Source: Niallia sp052318935
Lineage (GTDB): Bacteria > Bacillota > Bacilli > Bacillales > Cytobacillaceae
Direction: 5' to 3' (one strand)
Assembly (NCBI GenBank): GCA_052318935.1
Contig: JBQRKO010000022.1
DNA: 64,000 bases
Position 1 is the stretch's first letter, and each line of letters begins with the position of its first letter. A program made the translations under genes and the position numbers. Of this stretch, positions 17,218-25,989 are shown in pieces. Below the pieces are notes generated by a model, which worked only from the letters and a program-made list of their open reading frames with translations, had not been told where the DNA came from and did no database searches.

Positions 17218-18246
17218 GTGTTAACAAATCGTCAATTACTTATATTACAAGCAATTGTTGATGATTTTATTTTATCAGCACAACCTGTTGGCTCGAGAAG
17301 TTTGTCGAAAAAAGCTGATATTACTTTTAGTTCGGCAACCATAAGAAATGAGATGGCTGATTTAGAAGAGTCGGGGTATATAGAGAAGACGCACTCTTCT
17401 TCTGGCAGAGTTCCTTCAGAAAAAGGATATCGTTTTTATGTTGATCATCTTCTAGCGCCACAAAAGCTTCATAAGAAAGACATAGCAACAATAAATTCTG
17501 TGTTTGCAGAAAAAATATATGAATTAGAAAAAATTGTGCAAAAATCAGCAAAAATATTGTCTGATTTAACCAATTATACTACTATAGTTCTTGGGCCGGC
17601 AATGAAAGAAAATAAGTTGAGGAAGATTCAAATCATTCCTTTAAATGAGCATACGGCAACAGCTATCATTGTTACAGATACAGGACATGTGGAAAATAGA
17701 ATGTTCCATTTGCCAGGATCGATTGATGCAAGTGAAATTGAAAAAGTAGTAAATATTTTAAACGATAGACTGCTTGGTGTATCACTGGATAAATTGCATA
17801 ATAAAATATACAAAGAAGTTGCGACTATATTACAGCAGCATATCAGTCACTATGATTATTTTCTGCATTCTCTGTCCGAAACAATGAAAGTGGATCACCA
17901 TGAAAAATTGTTTTTTGGCGGCAAAACCAATATTCTGAGTCAGCCGGAGTTTCATGATGTAAATAAAATCAGAAAACTGTTAAATATGATTGATGAAGAA
18001 GAAGGAATACATGATCTGATACGTAACACTTCAACAGATATCAATATTAAAATTGGAAGAGAAAATAATATTAGCGCAATGGAAAATTGCAGTCTTATTT
18101 CTGCCTCATATAATATTGGGGAAGAACAAATAGGATCTATAGCTATTTTAGGGCCTACAAGAATGGAATACTCCAGAGTCGTTAGTCTATTGCGATTTTT
18201 AACACATGATTTAACAAAAGTATTAACAAATTTGTATCAAAAATAG
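17218..18246 (+). CDS. hrcA: Heat-inducible transcription repressor HrcA
   Basis: A 342-residue repressor of class I heat-shock genes. The N-terminal winged helix (LTNRQLLILQAIVDDFI, then SSATIRNEMADLEESGYI) is followed by the GAF-like dimer domain. I choose GTG at 17218 because MLTNRQ is the family N-terminus and AGGTGA lies 6 bases before. ATG 17212 is possible, but GTG 17197 lies inside CIRCE and is excluded. It is first in the hrcA-grpE-dnaK operon and autoregulated through CIRCE. Confidence 0.97.
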   Translation: MLTNRQLLILQAIVDDFILSAQPVGSRSLSKKADITFSSATIRNEMADLEESGYIEKTHSSSGRVPSEKGYRFYVDHLLAPQKLHKKDIATINSVFAEKIYELEKIVQKSAKILSDLTNYTTIVLGPAMKENKLRKIQIIPLNEHTATAIIVTDTGHVENRMFHLPGSIDASEIEKVVNILNDRLLGVSLDKLHNKIYKEVATILQQHISHYDYFLHSLSETMKVDHHEKLFFGGKTNILSQPEFHDVNKIRKLLNMIDEEEGIHDLIRNTSTDINIKIGRENNISAMENCSLISASYNIGEEQIGSIAILGPTRMEYSRVVSLLRFLTHDLTKVLTNLYQK

Positions 18247-18390
18247 TGATGATGGAAATAGTGATTAAATGGAAATTAGTGAACCGTGATTTACTGTTAT
18301 TGATAAATGATTTAAGTTTGAGTTCAAAAAGGCAACCATTAGACTTTAATTTGTTGACTTTTTGAACATCCTTTAAGGGAGGTGAATATT

Positions 18391-18984
18391 TTGGCAGAAG
18401 AAAAAACAACAAGCAACGAAGAATTAGAACAACAACCTGGTACTCAAGAAGAAATCGTGGAAGACGTATTAGAAGAAGTGGAACCTGCTCCTTCTAATGA
18501 AGAAAACACACTTGAAGAAAATATGAAAGCAGCAGAAGCTAAAATTGCTGAATTAGAAACAAAACTTGAAAATGAAGGGAATCGTTACCTTCGACTTCAA
18601 GCAGATTTCGATAATTCCCGTCGCAGAGCAAGGCTTGATTTAGAAGCGGCGCAAACATATAGAGCACAAAGCTTAGTACTAGATTTGTTACCAGCTATTG
18701 ATAATTTCGAGAGAGCACTTAAAATCGAAGCAAGTGAAGAGCAATCCCAAACCTTATACACGGGAGTGGAAATGGTTTACAGAGGTTTGTTAGATGCACT
18801 TAAGAAAGAAGGTGTTGAGCCGATTGAATCCGTTGGCAACGAATTTGATCCACATCTTCATCAAGCAGTAATGCAGGAAGAAGTAGAAGGAACGGAGCCT
18901 AATAAAGTGGTGGAAGAGTTCCAAAAAGGATATAAACTAAAAGATAGAGTTATTCGTCCTGCGATGGTAAAAGTAAGTCAGTAA
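18391..18984 (+). CDS. grpE: GrpE, nucleotide exchange factor of DnaK
   Basis: A 197-residue protein. The acidic, disordered N-terminus (EEIVEDVLEEVEPAPSNEE) leads into the long coiled coil (about 45-90) and the beta domain with FDPHLHQAVMQEE. The start is TTG at 18391, 6 bases after AGGGAGGTG. A GTG at 18382 lies within that Shine-Dalgarno and is rejected. GrpE releases ADP from DnaK. It is second in the CIRCE operon, 35 bases before dnaK. Confidence 0.97.
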   Translation: MAEEKTTSNEELEQQPGTQEEIVEDVLEEVEPAPSNEENTLEENMKAAEAKIAELETKLENEGNRYLRLQADFDNSRRRARLDLEAAQTYRAQSLVLDLLPAIDNFERALKIEASEEQSQTLYTGVEMVYRGLLDALKKEGVEPIESVGNEFDPHLHQAVMQEEVEGTEPNKVVEEFQKGYKLKDRVIRPAMVKVSQ

Positions 18985-19019
18985 AAAGCATTACATAAAA
19001 AAATTGGAGGGATATTTCC

Positions 19020-20849
19020 ATGAGTAAAATTATTGGTATTGATTTAGGTACAACAAACTCATGTGTTGCTGTGCTAGAAGGCGGAGAACCAAAAGTTATT
19101 CCAAATCCAGAAGGAAACCGTACTGCTCCATCTGTTGTAGCATTTAAAAACGGAGAAAGACAAGTTGGGGAAGTAGCAAAACGCCAATCTATTACAAACC
19201 CTAATACAATTATGTCTATTAAACGTCATATGGGTACAGATTACAAAGTAGAAGTTGAAGGCAAAAATTATTCACCACAAGAAGTTTCTGCTATTATTCT
19301 TCAATATTTAAAAGGTTATGCAGAAGAATATTTAGGTGAACAAGTAACAAAAGCGGTTATTACTGTTCCTGCCTATTTCAACGATGCGGAGCGTCAAGCA
19401 ACAAAAGATGCAGGTAAAATTGCTGGTTTAGAAGTAGAACGTATTATTAACGAACCTACTGCAGCAGCACTTGCATACGGTCTTGATAAAACCGAAGAAG
19501 ATCAAACAATCCTAGTATATGACCTTGGCGGCGGTACGTTTGACGTATCTATTCTAGAATTGGGCGACGGCGTATTTGAAGTTAAATCTACTGCTGGTGA
19601 CAACCGTCTTGGTGGAGATGACTTTGACCAAGTAATTATCGACTACTTAGTAGAGCAATTCAAAAAAGAAAATGGCATTGACTTAAGCAAAGATAAAATG
19701 GCGTTGCAGCGTTTAAAAGATGCAGCTGAAAAAGCGAAAAAAGATTTATCCGGCGTTGCATCTACGCAAATTTCGTTGCCATTTATCACTGCTGGTGAAG
19801 CAGGTCCGCTTCATTTAGAAGTTTCTTTATCAAGAGCAAAATTCGAAGAGATTTCAGCTGATTTAGTAGAGCGTACAATGGGTCCTACTCGTCAAGCTCT
19901 AAAAGATGCTGGATTAAGCGCTGCTGAAATTGATAAAGTTATTCTAGTTGGTGGTTCAACTCGTATCCCAGCTGTTCAAGAAGCAATTAAAAAAGAAACA
20001 GGTAAAGAGCCTCATAAAGGGGTTAACCCAGATGAAGTAGTAGCAATGGGTGCTGCGATTCAAGGTGGAGTTATCACTGGTGACGTAAAAGACGTTGTAT
20101 TGCTTGACGTTACACCACTATCTCTTGGTATTGAAACAATGGGTGCTGTATTTACAAAATTAATCGATCGCAATACAACAATCCCAACTTCGAAGTCACA
20201 AGTATTCTCTACAGCTGCAGATAATCAAACGGCTGTTGATATTCATGTACTTCAAGGGGAACGCCCGATGGCAGCTGACAACAAAACATTAGGAAGATTC
20301 CAATTAACGGATATTCCTCCAGCTCCACGTGGAATTCCACAAATTGAAGTTTCTTTTGACATTGACAAAAACGGTATTGTAAATGTTCGTGCTAAAGATC
20401 TTGGTACAAATAAAGAACAAACTATTACAATTAAATCTTCTACAGGTTTATCTGATGAAGAAATCGATAAAATGGTAAGAGAAGCAGAAGAAAATGCAGA
20501 AGCTGACAAAAAGCGCAAAGAAGAAGTAGAGTTGCGCAATGAAGCAGATCAACTTGTTTTCACTACTGAAAAAACGTTAAAAGATCTTGAAGGTAAAGTA
20601 GAAGAAAGCGAAGTAACAAAAGCAAACGAAGCAAAAGATGAATTAAAAGCAGCGATTGAAAAAGGCGATTTAGAAGAAATCAAAGCGAAAAAAGATGCTC
20701 TTCAAGAAATCGTACAAAATCTTTCTATGAAGTTATACGAAGAAGCGGCTAAACAAGCGCAGGCTGCACAAGGTGCAGAAGGCCAAAGTGCTGGAAAAGA
20801 TGATAATGTAGTAGATGCTGAATTTGAAGAAGTAAAAGACGACAAATAA
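19020..20849 (+). CDS. dnaK: Chaperone DnaK (Hsp70)
   Basis: A 609-residue Hsp70. The ATPase domain starts GIDLGTTNSCVAVLEGG and shows VYDLGGGTFDVSILE and ILVGGSTRIP. The substrate domain has VTPLSLGIETMG. The tail ends in a charged stretch, VVDAEFEEVKDDK. GGAGGG precedes the ATG. It works with GrpE and DnaJ to fold proteins. A terminator follows, and dnaJ is 638 bases away because repeats have inserted between them. Confidence 0.99.
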   Translation: MSKIIGIDLGTTNSCVAVLEGGEPKVIPNPEGNRTAPSVVAFKNGERQVGEVAKRQSITNPNTIMSIKRHMGTDYKVEVEGKNYSPQEVSAIILQYLKGYAEEYLGEQVTKAVITVPAYFNDAERQATKDAGKIAGLEVERIINEPTAAALAYGLDKTEEDQTILVYDLGGGTFDVSILELGDGVFEVKSTAGDNRLGGDDFDQVIIDYLVEQFKKENGIDLSKDKMALQRLKDAAEKAKKDLSGVASTQISLPFITAGEAGPLHLEVSLSRAKFEEISADLVERTMGPTRQALKDAGLSAAEIDKVILVGGSTRIPAVQEAIKKETGKEPHKGVNPDEVVAMGAAIQGGVITGDVKDVVLLDVTPLSLGIETMGAVFTKLIDRNTTIPTSKSQVFSTAADNQTAVDIHVLQGERPMAADNKTLGRFQLTDIPPAPRGIPQIEVSFDIDKNGIVNVRAKDLGTNKEQTITIKSSTGLSDEEIDKMVREAEENAEADKKRKEEVELRNEADQLVFTTEKTLKDLEGKVEESEVTKANEAKDELKAAIEKGDLEEIKAKKDALQEIVQNLSMKLYEEAAKQAQAAQGAEGQSAGKDDNVVDAEFEEVKDDK

Positions 20850-20865
20850 ACATCTAACAGTCCGA

Positions 20866-20910
20866 AAAAGTCAAAGTCAGGTTATTCTTGGCTTTGGCTT
20901 TTCTTTTTTT
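20866..20910 (+). terminator. Terminator after dnaK
   Basis: AAAAGTCAAAGTCAG pairs with TTGGCTTTGGCTTTT (G-U pairs allowed), followed by TTTTTTT. Its T-run abuts the left duplication of repeat D1. Confidence 0.75.
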
Positions 20911-20916
20911 AACAAT

Positions 20917-21363
20917 AGCTCTGTTAAACGATCATGTTGTTTGTAGGAACGGAATCTGCGAGACTCCTGCAGAAAAACGGACTGACAAGACCTCGCAGTG
21001 AGGTACGGAGGCCACTGAAAAAGTGTTTTATTAGGGTAAAAATGGTATAGAGAGTTTGAAAACGACCATCATGTTGGTTAGGAGAGGCGTCCGCACGACT
21101 CCTGCGGGATTAGCGAGACAGGCGAGACCCCACAGGAGCAAAGCGACGAGGAGGCTCGGCGCTCGCCCCGCGGAAAGCGTGTGGTAAGCCTCGGAAAACC
21201 GAACGAAAACTTCTTCGTTGTTTGGATTGTCACTACCTATATTTTATAGCATTTACTTTTTCAGTGACATCGAGGTACGAGCGAGGAGGCTTGAAAGAAT
21301 GTCTGCGGAAAAGGAGTGGATTCCCTGACCTTTTGAAAATCAATGATGGAATTTAACAGAGCC
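20917..21363 (+). repeat. Family D dispersed repeat, copy D1, interrupted by B1
   Basis: Ends AGCTCTGTTAAAC and TTTAACAGAGCC are inverted repeats. The outer flanks TTAACAAT (20909-20916) and TTAACGAT (21364-21371) form an 8-bp duplication with one mismatch. The D sequence (TGTAGGAACGGAATCTGCGA, then GCGAGGAGGCTTGAAAGAAT, then GAGTGGATTCCCTGACC) is split at 21007/21272 by element B1. Without B1 it would match intact copy D2 at 31.1 kb. It lies in the 638-bp gap between dnaK and dnaJ. Confidence 0.85.
21008..21271 (+). repeat. Family B dispersed repeat, copy B1, nested in D1
   Basis: A 264-bp element with 17-bp terminal inverted repeats, GAGGCCACTGAAAAAGT / ACTTTTTCAGTGACATC (15 of 17 match). 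It is flanked by a perfect 8-bp duplication, GAGGTACG, at 21000-21007 and 21272-21279. Its centre is the shared GC-rich core (GACTCCTGCGGGATTAGCGA, GAGACCCCACAGGAGC, GACGAGGAGGCTCGGCGCTC, CGGAAAGCG). It clearly inserted into D1 after D1 was already in place. Confidence 0.9.
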
Positions 21364-21418
21364 TTAACGATAAACAGAAATTAGCATGAATGTTATATAA
21401 AATATGTGTTCAAAAAGG

Positions 21419-21448
21419 TTGTATTTTAGAATAGTGAACTGATACAAT
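21419..21448 (+). promoter_or_regulatory. Possible promoter for dnaJ
   Basis: TTGTAT (21419-21424), 18 bases, TACAAT (21443-21448) resembles a sigma-A promoter 40 bases before dnaJ. With a terminator and two repeats upstream, dnaJ probably needs its own promoter. The -35 match is weak. Confidence 0.35.
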
Positions 21449-21487
21449 AGAATTTATGTGAAAAGAATCGGGGAGTGGTAATCAATC

Positions 21488-22615
21488 ATGAATAAAAGAG
21501 ATTACTATGAAGTTCTTGGGGTAGCTAAAACAGCCTCTAAGGATGAAATAAAAAAAGCATATAGAAAGCTTTCAAAAAAATATCATCCGGATATTAACAA
21601 AGAAGCAGATGCGGATGAGAAATTTAAAGAAGTAAAAGAAGCATATGAAGTATTAAGCGATGATCAAAAACGTGCTCATTATGATCAGTTTGGCCATACA
21701 GATCCAAATCAAGGATTTGGTGGAGGCGGCGCAGATTTTGGCGGCTTCGGTGGATTTGAAGATATTTTTAATAGTTTCTTTGGCGGAGGCGGCGGCAGAA
21801 GACGTGATCCAAATGCTCCAAGACAAGGAGCAGACTTGCAGTATACGATGACATTGTCATTTGAAGAAGCTGCATTTGGCAAAGAAACAGAAATAGAAAT
21901 CCCACGCGAAGAAACTTGTGAAACTTGTAATGGATCTGGTGCTAAACCAGGAACAAAACCTGTTACATGTAAGCATTGTAATGGTTCTGGACAATTAAAC
22001 GTGGAACAAAACACACCATTTGGAAAAATTGTAAATAGAAGAACATGTAATTATTGTAATGGAACAGGAAAAGAAATTAAACATAAGTGTTCAACTTGTG
22101 GTGGAGCAGGTAAAGTGAAAAAACGCAGAAAAATTTCTGTGAAAATTCCTGCGGGAATCGATGATGGTCAACAGCTTCGAGTAAGCGGTCAAGGAGAGCC
22201 AGGTGTTAACGGCGGACCAGCAGGTGATTTATATGTTGTGTTCCAAATTCGAGCACATGAATTCTTCGAACGAGACGGAGAAGATGTATACTGTGAAATG
22301 CCGATTACTTTCGTTCAAGCCGCACTTGGCGATGAAGTAGAGATTCCTACCCTGCATGGAAAAGTAAAGTTAAAAGTTCCAGCTGGAACACAAACTGGTA
22401 CGAAATTCCGATTAAGAGGAAAAGGGATACCAAATGTACGTGGTTATGGTGTAGGAGATCAACACGTGATTGTTCGATTAATTACGCCAACAAAACTAAC
22501 AGATAAGCAAAAGCAAGTGCTGCAAGAGTTTGCAGAAGTTACAGGTGCTTCTCCACAAGGAGAAGAAGAAGAAAGTTTTTTCTCAAAAGTAAAAAGAGCC
22601 TTTAAAGGTGAATAA
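21488..22615 (+). CDS. dnaJ: Chaperone DnaJ (Hsp40)
   Basis: A 375-residue type I Hsp40. The J domain has KKYHPDINKEAD with the HPD tripeptide, and a Gly/Phe-rich linker follows. Four zinc repeats are visible: CETCNGSG, CKHCNGSG, CNYCNGTG and CSTCGGAG. Two substrate-binding beta domains complete it. DnaJ delivers substrates to DnaK and stimulates its ATPase. It stands 638 bases from dnaK instead of the usual 100-200, and is followed by prmA after 19 bases. Confidence 0.98.
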   Translation: MNKRDYYEVLGVAKTASKDEIKKAYRKLSKKYHPDINKEADADEKFKEVKEAYEVLSDDQKRAHYDQFGHTDPNQGFGGGGADFGGFGGFEDIFNSFFGGGGGRRRDPNAPRQGADLQYTMTLSFEEAAFGKETEIEIPREETCETCNGSGAKPGTKPVTCKHCNGSGQLNVEQNTPFGKIVNRRTCNYCNGTGKEIKHKCSTCGGAGKVKKRRKISVKIPAGIDDGQQLRVSGQGEPGVNGGPAGDLYVVFQIRAHEFFERDGEDVYCEMPITFVQAALGDEVEIPTLHGKVKLKVPAGTQTGTKFRLRGKGIPNVRGYGVGDQHVIVRLITPTKLTDKQKQVLQEFAEVTGASPQGEEEESFFSKVKRAFKGE

Positions 22616-22634
22616 TGATTGGAGTTGGTAGAAC

Positions 22635-23576
22635 ATGAAGTGGTCTGAAATCAGTATTCATACAACAAATGAAGCGATTGAACCTATTTCTAATATTTTG
22701 CATGAAGCTGGAGCAAGCGGGGTCGTCATTGAGGATCCTTTTGAATTATTAAAAGAAAGAGAAGACCGCTTCGGCGAAATCTACCAATTAAATCCTGATG
22801 ATTATCCTGAAGAAGGTGTAGTTGTAAAAGCGTATTTACCGATTAACAGCTTCCTTGGTGAAACGGTGGAAGAAATTAAAGAAGCCATAAATAACCTTAT
22901 TCTTTTTAATATTGATATAGGTTTAAATAAAGTTTCTATCATGGAAGTAAACGAAGAAGAATGGGCAACGGCATGGAAAAAATATTATCATCCTGTCAAA
23001 ATATCTGAAAAATTTACGATCGTTCCAACATGGGAGAATTATACACCAGTAAATAGTGATGAGCTGATTATTGAATTGGATCCTGGAATGGCTTTTGGAA
23101 CAGGAACTCATCCAACTACTGTATTATGTATTCAAGCGTTGGAAAGAATAGTAAAAAAAGAAGATGTTGTCATAGATGTAGGAACAGGTTCAGGTGTTTT
23201 AAGCATTGCTGGAGCCATGCTTGGAGCAAAGTCCGTCCTTGCCCTTGACTTGGATGAAGTAGCAGTAAATTCTGCTAAGCTTAATCTGAAGTTAAATAAA
23301 GTACATGAAGTAGCAAACGTACAGCAAAATAATCTGCTCGACGGCATTGATATAGAAGCAGACGTTATTGTGGCCAATATTTTAGCTGAAGTGATTGTCC
23401 GCTTTACAGATGATGTATACCGTTTATTAAAGAAGGATGGCTACTTTATTTCGTCTGGTATTATTTTGCAGAAAAAAGAAGAAGTAAAATGCGCCATTAT
23501 CGCCTCAGGTTTAGAAATTGTTGAAACGGTACAAATGGAAGACTGGGTCAGCATAACGGCGAAAAAAATACAGTAA
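22635..23576 (+). CDS. prmA: Ribosomal protein L11 methyltransferase PrmA
   Basis: A 313-residue SAM-dependent enzyme that methylates ribosomal protein L11. The N-terminal substrate-binding domain opens MKWSEISIHTTNEA. The methyltransferase motif VIDVGTGSGVLSIAG is near residues 178-192, and the catalytic-site NILAEV follows. GGAGTTGG precedes the ATG. It follows dnaJ closely and precedes rsmE, with a family C repeat placed directly at its stop codon. Confidence 0.97.
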   Translation: MKWSEISIHTTNEAIEPISNILHEAGASGVVIEDPFELLKEREDRFGEIYQLNPDDYPEEGVVVKAYLPINSFLGETVEEIKEAINNLILFNIDIGLNKVSIMEVNEEEWATAWKKYYHPVKISEKFTIVPTWENYTPVNSDELIIELDPGMAFGTGTHPTTVLCIQALERIVKKEDVVIDVGTGSGVLSIAGAMLGAKSVLALDLDEVAVNSAKLNLKLNKVHEVANVQQNNLLDGIDIEADVIVANILAEVIVRFTDDVYRLLKKDGYFISSGIILQKKEEVKCAIIASGLEIVETVQMEDWVSITAKKIQ

Positions 23577-23735
23577 GAAAAGCGCAAGCGCCTTGTTCAG
23601 CCCCGAAGAAAAATGTTCTCTTGGCTCAAAAAGTTTTAGAGCCAAGAGATTATCTTTCACAGGGCTTAGGCGCTGGCCGGCTAAATACGCCACTTCCTGT
23701 GGCAATGCCGGCACTTGTACGTCGGAGCTAGACAG
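23577..23735 (-). repeat. Family C dispersed repeat, copy C3 with extra module
   Basis: It begins GAAAAGCGCAAGCGCCTTG immediately after the prmA TAA and runs through CAGCCCCGAAGAAAAATG and the AGCCAAGAG block. It then enters the same extra module as C1 (GGCTTAGGCGCTGGCCGGC, TGCCGGCACTTGTACGTCGG). Reverse orientation relative to C1. A 98-codon frame across it is repeat-derived and not a gene. Confidence 0.82.
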
Positions 23736-23778
23736 CTATCTAACTTTAGATATAAATTCTGATTATGTAAAAAAAGAG

Positions 23779-23808
23779 GGAGTTTTCGATGATTCTACGA
23801 AAACTTCC
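23779..23808 (+). repeat. Hairpin in the rsmE leader
   Basis: GGAGTTTTCG (23779-23788) pairs with CGAAAACTTCC (23798-23808). No T-run follows, so it is not a classic terminator. Function unknown. Confidence 0.4.
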
Positions 23809-23866
23809 ACTACTAAGTTAAAAGAAATTAGTGATTTTGAATATCCAATAAAGGTAGGTTTTTCTA

Positions 23867-24610
23867 TTGCAGCGGTATTTTGCGAATAATATTGACAATA
23901 ATTTTATCATTGAAAAAGAAGATTACCATCATATTGTAAGAGTGATGCGAATGAAAATAGGTGATGAAATTTACTGTGTGAATAACGATCAGCAAATGGC
24001 ACGTTGTTGCATAGAAAAAATTACCGAAAACCAAATTATTGCGCAAGTGGTACAATGGATAGAAGAGGAAATCGAACTACCTGTTTCTGTTACGATTGTG
24101 AGCGGACTGCCAAAAGGGGATAAGCTGGAATGGATTATTCAAAAAGGGACAGAATTGGGTGCATATCAGTTTATCCCTTTTATTGCAACTCGCTCCGTTG
24201 TTAAATGGGATGACAAAAAAGCAGATAAAAAGCTTGTTCGTTGGAATAAAATTGCAAAAGAAGCAGCAGAACAGTCCCATCGTAAAAGAATTCCAGAAGT
24301 TTCTGCACCAATTAAACTAACATCACTTGTAGAATTGGGCAAAAATTATGATGTAAAATTAATTGCATATGAAGAAGAGGCGAAATCAGGAGAAACTTCT
24401 ATTCTGGCACAAAATTTATCATCATTAGAAAAAGGGCAGTCTATATTAGTTGTATTCGGTCCTGAAGGTGGATTAACAGACACAGAAGTATCCTTACTTA
24501 AGGAAAATGGGTTTCAGACTTGTGGATTGGGCCCAAGAATTTTAAGAACAGAAACAGCACCATTATATTTATTATCTGCTGTTTCCTATCATTTTGAACT
24601 ATTGAGGTGA
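23867..24610 (+). CDS. rsmE: 16S rRNA m3U1498 methyltransferase RsmE
   Basis: A 247-residue SPOUT-class methyltransferase. The N-terminal PUA-like domain carries HHIVRVMRM. The knotted SAM site carries GPEGGLTDTEV and LGPRILRTETAPLY near the C-terminus. The start is TTG (MQRYFANN, the family opening) with AAAGGTAGG upstream. Its stop is embedded in the mtaB Shine-Dalgarno region, so the two are translationally close. B. subtilis has the same order (yqeU-yqeV). Confidence 0.96.
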   Translation: MQRYFANNIDNNFIIEKEDYHHIVRVMRMKIGDEIYCVNNDQQMARCCIEKITENQIIAQVVQWIEEEIELPVSVTIVSGLPKGDKLEWIIQKGTELGAYQFIPFIATRSVVKWDDKKADKKLVRWNKIAKEAAEQSHRKRIPEVSAPIKLTSLVELGKNYDVKLIAYEEEAKSGETSILAQNLSSLEKGQSILVVFGPEGGLTDTEVSLLKENGFQTCGLGPRILRTETAPLYLLSAVSYHFELLR

Positions 24611-24616
24611 ATAAAC

Positions 24617-25960
24617 ATGCCAACTGTTGCTTTTCATACATTAGGATGTAAAGTAAACCATTATGAAACGGAAGCTATCTGGCAATTATTTAAACAACAA
24701 GGATATGAACGAGTAGAGTACGAAAACATTTCAGATGTATATGTTATTAATACTTGTACGGTTACGAATACAGGCGATAAAAAGAGCCGTCAGGTTATTC
24801 GACGTGCCGTTCGTAAAAATCCAAATGCAGTGATTTGTGTAACTGGCTGTTATGCTCAAACATCTCCAGCGGAAATTATGGCGATCCCTGGTGTGGATAT
24901 TGTCGTAGGTACACAAGATCGAGTGAAGATGTTGGAGTATATTGAACAATATAAACAAGAAAGACAACCAATTAACGCGGTTGGGAATATTATGAAAAAT
25001 CGTGTGTATGAAGAATTGGATGTTCCTGCTTTTACCGATAGAACGAGAGCATCTTTAAAAATACAAGAAGGGTGCAATAATTTCTGTACTTTCTGTATTA
25101 TTCCATGGGCGAGAGGATTAATGCGTTCAAGAGATCCAAAAGAAGTTATTAATCAAGCACAGAAACTAGTTGATGCTGGATATAAAGAAATTGTTTTAAC
25201 AGGAATTCATACAGGCGGCTACGGCGAAGATATGAAGGATTATAATTTAGCAAGTCTTCTTCGTGACTTAGAGGCACAAGTAAAAGGGCTGAAACGTCTT
25301 CGCATCTCTTCAATTGAGGCTAGTCAAATTACAGATGAAGTAATTGAAGTATTGGATCAATCTAATATTGTTGTTAATCATCTTCATATTCCAATTCAAT
25401 CCGGTTCAGACACTGTATTAAAGAGAATGAGAAGAAAATATACAATGGAGTTTTTTGCAGAACGAATTACTCGTTTGAAAAAAGCACTGCCAGGATTAGC
25501 TGTCACTTCTGATGTAATTGTGGGATTCCCCGGTGAAACGGAAGAAGAATTTATGGAAACGTATCAGTTTATAAAAGAACATAAATTTTCTGAATTACAT
25601 GTATTCCCGTATTCAAAACGTACAGGTACACCAGCAGCGAGAATGGAAGACCAAATAGACGAAGAGATTAAAAATGAACGTGTTCACCGTTTAATTGCAT
25701 TGTCTGATCAATTAGCAAAAGAATATGCTTCTCAATATGAAGGAGAAGTAGTTGAGGTTATTCCAGAGGAAGTTTATAAAGAAAATGGTAATTTGTATGT
25801 AGGCTATACGGACAATTATTTAAAAGTAGTATTTCCTGCAAATGAAGAAATGGTCGGACAAATTGTGAAAGTAAAAATAACTAAAGCTGGATATCCGGTA
25901 AACGAAGGACAATTTGTTCGGGTAATGGATGTTGTCGATCAAGAACAAGCAATCGTTTAG
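24617..25960 (+). CDS. mtaB: tRNA t6A37 methylthiotransferase MtaB
   Basis: A 447-residue radical SAM enzyme that converts t6A to ms2t6A at tRNA position 37. The UPF0004 domain has TLGCKVNHYE, NTCTVTN and VTGCYAQ, whose cysteines hold the auxiliary cluster. The radical SAM motif CNNFCTFCIIPWARG is near residues 153-167. A C-terminal TRAM domain closes the protein. GAGGTGAATAAAC precedes the ATG. It lies six bases after rsmE and 29 before deoC. Confidence 0.97.
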   Translation: MPTVAFHTLGCKVNHYETEAIWQLFKQQGYERVEYENISDVYVINTCTVTNTGDKKSRQVIRRAVRKNPNAVICVTGCYAQTSPAEIMAIPGVDIVVGTQDRVKMLEYIEQYKQERQPINAVGNIMKNRVYEELDVPAFTDRTRASLKIQEGCNNFCTFCIIPWARGLMRSRDPKEVINQAQKLVDAGYKEIVLTGIHTGGYGEDMKDYNLASLLRDLEAQVKGLKRLRISSIEASQITDEVIEVLDQSNIVVNHLHIPIQSGSDTVLKRMRRKYTMEFFAERITRLKKALPGLAVTSDVIVGFPGETEEEFMETYQFIKEHKFSELHVFPYSKRTGTPAARMEDQIDEEIKNERVHRLIALSDQLAKEYASQYEGEVVEVIPEEVYKENGNLYVGYTDNYLKVVFPANEEMVGQIVKVKITKAGYPVNEGQFVRVMDVVDQEQAIV

Positions 25961-25989
25961 ATGACCTTTTATATAAAGGAGAAATAATA

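Noticed and set aside
18382..18390. Upstream GTG start for grpE
   Set aside because: It is part of the Shine-Dalgarno AGGGAGGTG; TTG at 18391 is correctly spaced.
23593..23889. A 98-codon frame between prmA and rsmE
   Set aside because: Starts inside repeat C3 and ends inside rsmE in another frame; no ribosome site.
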